From contig NZ_JAPFGP010000019.1 in NCBI RefSeq assembly GCF_026241155.1, positions 41,342 to 105,341 on the forward strand: DNA of 64,000 nt, given 5' to 3'. The DNA is from Paucibacter sp. PLA-PC-4. Lineage in GTDB: Bacteria > Pseudomonadota > Gammaproteobacteria > Burkholderiales > Burkholderiaceae_C. A program made the translations under genes and the position numbers. Positions 62,662 to 64,000 of this stretch are shown here, piece after piece. The notes under the pieces were generated by a model, which had not been told where the DNA came from, ran no database searches, and saw nothing but the letters and a program-made list of their open reading frames with translations. Positions within the stretch are counted from its first letter, which is position 1. Each line of letters starts with the position of its first letter.

Positions 62662-63246
62662 TCAGCCACAGAGTTGCTTGACACCAGGAATCAACCTGGC
62701 TGAAAGACGGGTCTTGACAGAGTTCTTGGAAAGAAACTTTAGATCAGCTTGCATCTCGAAGAGCTCATCGGTTGCCGGAGTAAAAGTTACCGTTCCTGAA
62801 ATTGCGAAATCGCAGGGATAGCCTCCTACGGGACACAAACTAGCTAGCGCACCACCCCACCCATCTGCTTTGGCAATGTTCCACTGGCGTGAGCGCCTGA
62901 CGACAGCAAGCGTTTCGTTGACACGAATGTGAAGTTCTTGATTGCCAACCAGCGGTAGCGAATACACGGCTGGTGAATAGATCAAAGTCGGGTCTTTGAC
63001 AGCGACCGTGGGTAGTTCGTCGCTCACCTTGAAGAGAAAGTCCACGGCTGGACCATCGTTGTTCGCACACCCTTTGCGGGCCACACCCGTCGATTCGACG
63101 CGCACAGTCACTGACGGCGGAAGGTCTGGTGCGTGTACTGTTTCGTCGATGTGGTTCCTGATAGTTCTTGGGCTGTTCTCCGCTTTCGAGCAGCCAAGAA
63201 CAAGGATGCCTATCCCTACTGCAGCGAGCAATTGGAGCAATCGCAT
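62662..63246 (-). CDS. Cassette-encoded lipoprotein, unknown function
   Basis: A 194-residue lipoprotein from ATG 63246, with lipobox GILVLGC. The mature part has Cys pairs (KGCANNDG, LASLCPVGGYPCDF). No family was recognised. It occupies one cassette exactly, between attC sites 3 and 4. Confidence 0.72.
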   Translation of the reverse strand: MRLLQLLAAVGIGILVLGCSKAENSPRTIRNHIDETVHAPDLPPSVTVRVESTGVARKGCANNDGPAVDFLFKVSDELPTVAVKDPTLIYSPAVYSLPLVGNQELHIRVNETLAVVRRSRQWNIAKADGWGGALASLCPVGGYPCDFAISGTVTFTPATDELFEMQADLKFLSKNSVKTRLSARLIPGVKQLCG

Positions 63247-63253
63247 CGATGAC

Positions 63254-63322
63254 GCCCAACGTTCGAGGTAAGGGGCAAATTGCGGCTCGACACAATTTGT
63301 CCACCGGACTGAGGGGTTAAGC
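63254..63322. repeat. attC-like recombination site 4
   Basis: GCCCAAC at 63254 and GTTAAGC at 63316 bound a 69-bp site; both boxes fit the RYYYAAC/GTTRRRY consensus. Outer bases GACGCCCAAC / GTTAAGCGTC are complementary apart from one position. Confidence 0.82.
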
Positions 63323-63323
63323 G

Positions 63324-63686
63324 TCATTGTGGTCCCAAGCGAGGCAGCCACAAGCCTGCGAAAAGAATGATGGCAAGACCGCCGACAAGACCAAGTGCGA
63401 GAAAAAAAGAGAGCCGGACCCTACGGCTGAGCGAGGCTGCTTCGGTTGCAAGAGTTGGATCCATGAATTCCCCGAACTCCCCTCGCAAGAGTTTCGACCA
63501 CTGCTCCCGTTCGAACGCAGTATTGCCACCGTCATCGATGCTCCGATGATTCTTGAGTTCTTCGCTTCGATTGGTAGCTTTCGCTACACGTTCGCAGTAC
63601 GACCGGAACTGAAAAATGACAGGAATCGAATACGCGGCGTACGCAGCGATCAGAACGACAAAGATCAAGATCGCTGTGGGAATCAT
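63324..63686 (-). CDS. Cassette-encoded membrane protein, unknown function
   Basis: A 120-residue protein with an N-terminal membrane segment (AILIFVVLIAAYAAYSI), a polar middle and a C-terminal membrane segment (FFLALGLVGGLAIILFAGLWL). No family was recognised. It starts 10 bp before the next attC and fills its cassette. Confidence 0.65.
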   Translation of the reverse strand: MIPTAILIFVVLIAAYAAYSIPVIFQFRSYCERVAKATNRSEELKNHRSIDDGGNTAFEREQWSKLLRGEFGEFMDPTLATEAASLSRRVRLSFFLALGLVGGLAIILFAGLWLPRLGPQ

Positions 63687-63696
63687 GAGTGCTGAC

Positions 63697-63746
63697 GCTC
63701 AACGTGAAAGTGAGCGGACGCCGAAGGCGGTCCGCTCGAATGGCAG
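63697..63746. repeat. attC-like site 5, left part, interrupted by intron
   Basis: The left box GCTCAAC at 63697 is followed by a hairpin with arms GAGCGGAC and GTCCGCTC and loop CGCCGAAGGC. The right GTTRRRY box is missing because intron-like sequence begins at 63747. Confidence 0.7.
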
Positions 63747-63874
63747 GTGTGCGCCCAGCATGGGCGCGAACTTATGGGGTGAAAGTCCCCTGTGGAGGTA
63801 CCGACTTGGACTCATCGTGAGCAAGGATAACCACGAGCCGAAGGCAAGGGCAAGCCCGCGAGGGATTGTCTGAA
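63747..63874 (+). mobile_element. Group II intron (class IIC-attC type), 5' end
   Basis: Starts GTGTGCGCCCAGCATGGGCG and contains GGGGTGAAAGTCCCC, hallmarks of the 5' domain I of group II introns, then AACCACGAGCCGAAGG. It lies directly after an attC hairpin, the insertion habit of class C attC introns. No reverse-transcriptase frame is in the window. Homology appears to stop around 63874 where another element begins. Confidence 0.7.
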
Positions 63875-64000
63875 TGCGTATTCCACTGATCGCGGACACC
63901 CATTCCAGGCTGATCGCGGACAGTGTTCCGGGCGATCGCGGACACCCTGAGTGGGGTGCCTGAGTGACGGCCCGGATGGTAAGCCAACTGTCCGGCATCA
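63875..64000. mobile_element. End of an insertion sequence, probably IS21-like, cut by window edge
   Basis: GATCGCGGACA recurs three times at about 63888, 63912 and 63934, within CACTGATCGCGGACACCC-type sequence. Closely spaced copies near the terminus resemble the transposase-binding repeats of IS21-family ends. The element runs beyond the window, and its exact left end is uncertain. Confidence 0.45.

Noticed and set aside
63699..63998. Minus-strand frame of 99 codons at the window end
   Set aside because: It spans the intron start and IS end, both noncoding structures, and shows no domain.

Overview
The window is GC-rich chromosomal DNA that reads as a betaproteobacterium, most likely Burkholderiales. 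The signs are PEP-CTERM proteins, a FecI/FecR/TonB-receptor locus, VirB-type conjugation genes with DUF1173 and LPD7 proteins, and an integron cassette array. No rRNA, tRNA or CRISPR array was seen. Genus is not resolved.

Region 1 (1-12.5 kb) is most of a lasso-peptide locus. The end of the asparagine-synthetase-like lasso cyclase and an ABC exporter lie on the plus strand. An ECF sigma factor, a FecR anti-sigma factor, an STN-domain TonB receptor and a lasso-peptide isopeptidase (Ser618/His733) follow on the minus strand. Precursor and leader-peptidase genes would lie left of the window. A broken AbiE toxin-antitoxin pair sits between the two arms. A LuxR-type regulator, overlapped out of frame by an unknown gene, follows.

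Region 2 (12.8-21.6 kb) holds a beta-propeller lipoprotein, an RRM RNA-binding protein, a PhoD-like phosphoesterase and a tightly overlapped sigma factor / membrane protein / TPR-CHAT protease operon.

Region 3 (21.7-31 kb) is a surface-protein island. Two large PEP-CTERM proteins built of long internal repeats flank a LuxR-type regulator, and a third small PEP-CTERM protein and a FecR remnant follow. Both large genes carry the same palindrome (TTGCCC-N4-GGGCAA) about 90-100 bp upstream of their start codons.

Region 4 (31.6-38.5 kb) has a BTAD regulator fused to an alpha/beta hydrolase, a fatty-acid-hydroxylase/TTC38-like pair, a BNR-type lipoprotein, a frameshifted hydrolase and a hotdog-fold protein.

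Region 5 (38.8-54.3 kb) is a near-complete VirB/VirD4 type IV secretion operon (VirB1-B6, B8-B11, VirD4) with an OmpA-like lipoprotein, an LPD7 protein and a DUF1173 protein. No relaxase or integrase is visible, so it may be part of an integrative conjugative element or a relic of one.

Region 6 (54.5-57.9 kb) has a LysR regulator divergent from an NHL-propeller/carboxymuconolactone-decarboxylase pair, a decayed hydrolase and a DUF2384-like protein.

Region 7 (58.7-64 kb) is a cassette array with attC-like sites. It holds YefM/YoeB, two HigB/HigA-type pairs (one toxin broken by a nonsense codon), a lipoprotein and a membrane protein. An IS1182-family element has inserted in one attC with a 5-bp duplication. 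A group IIC-type intron start lies in the last attC and is itself cut by the end of another insertion sequence.
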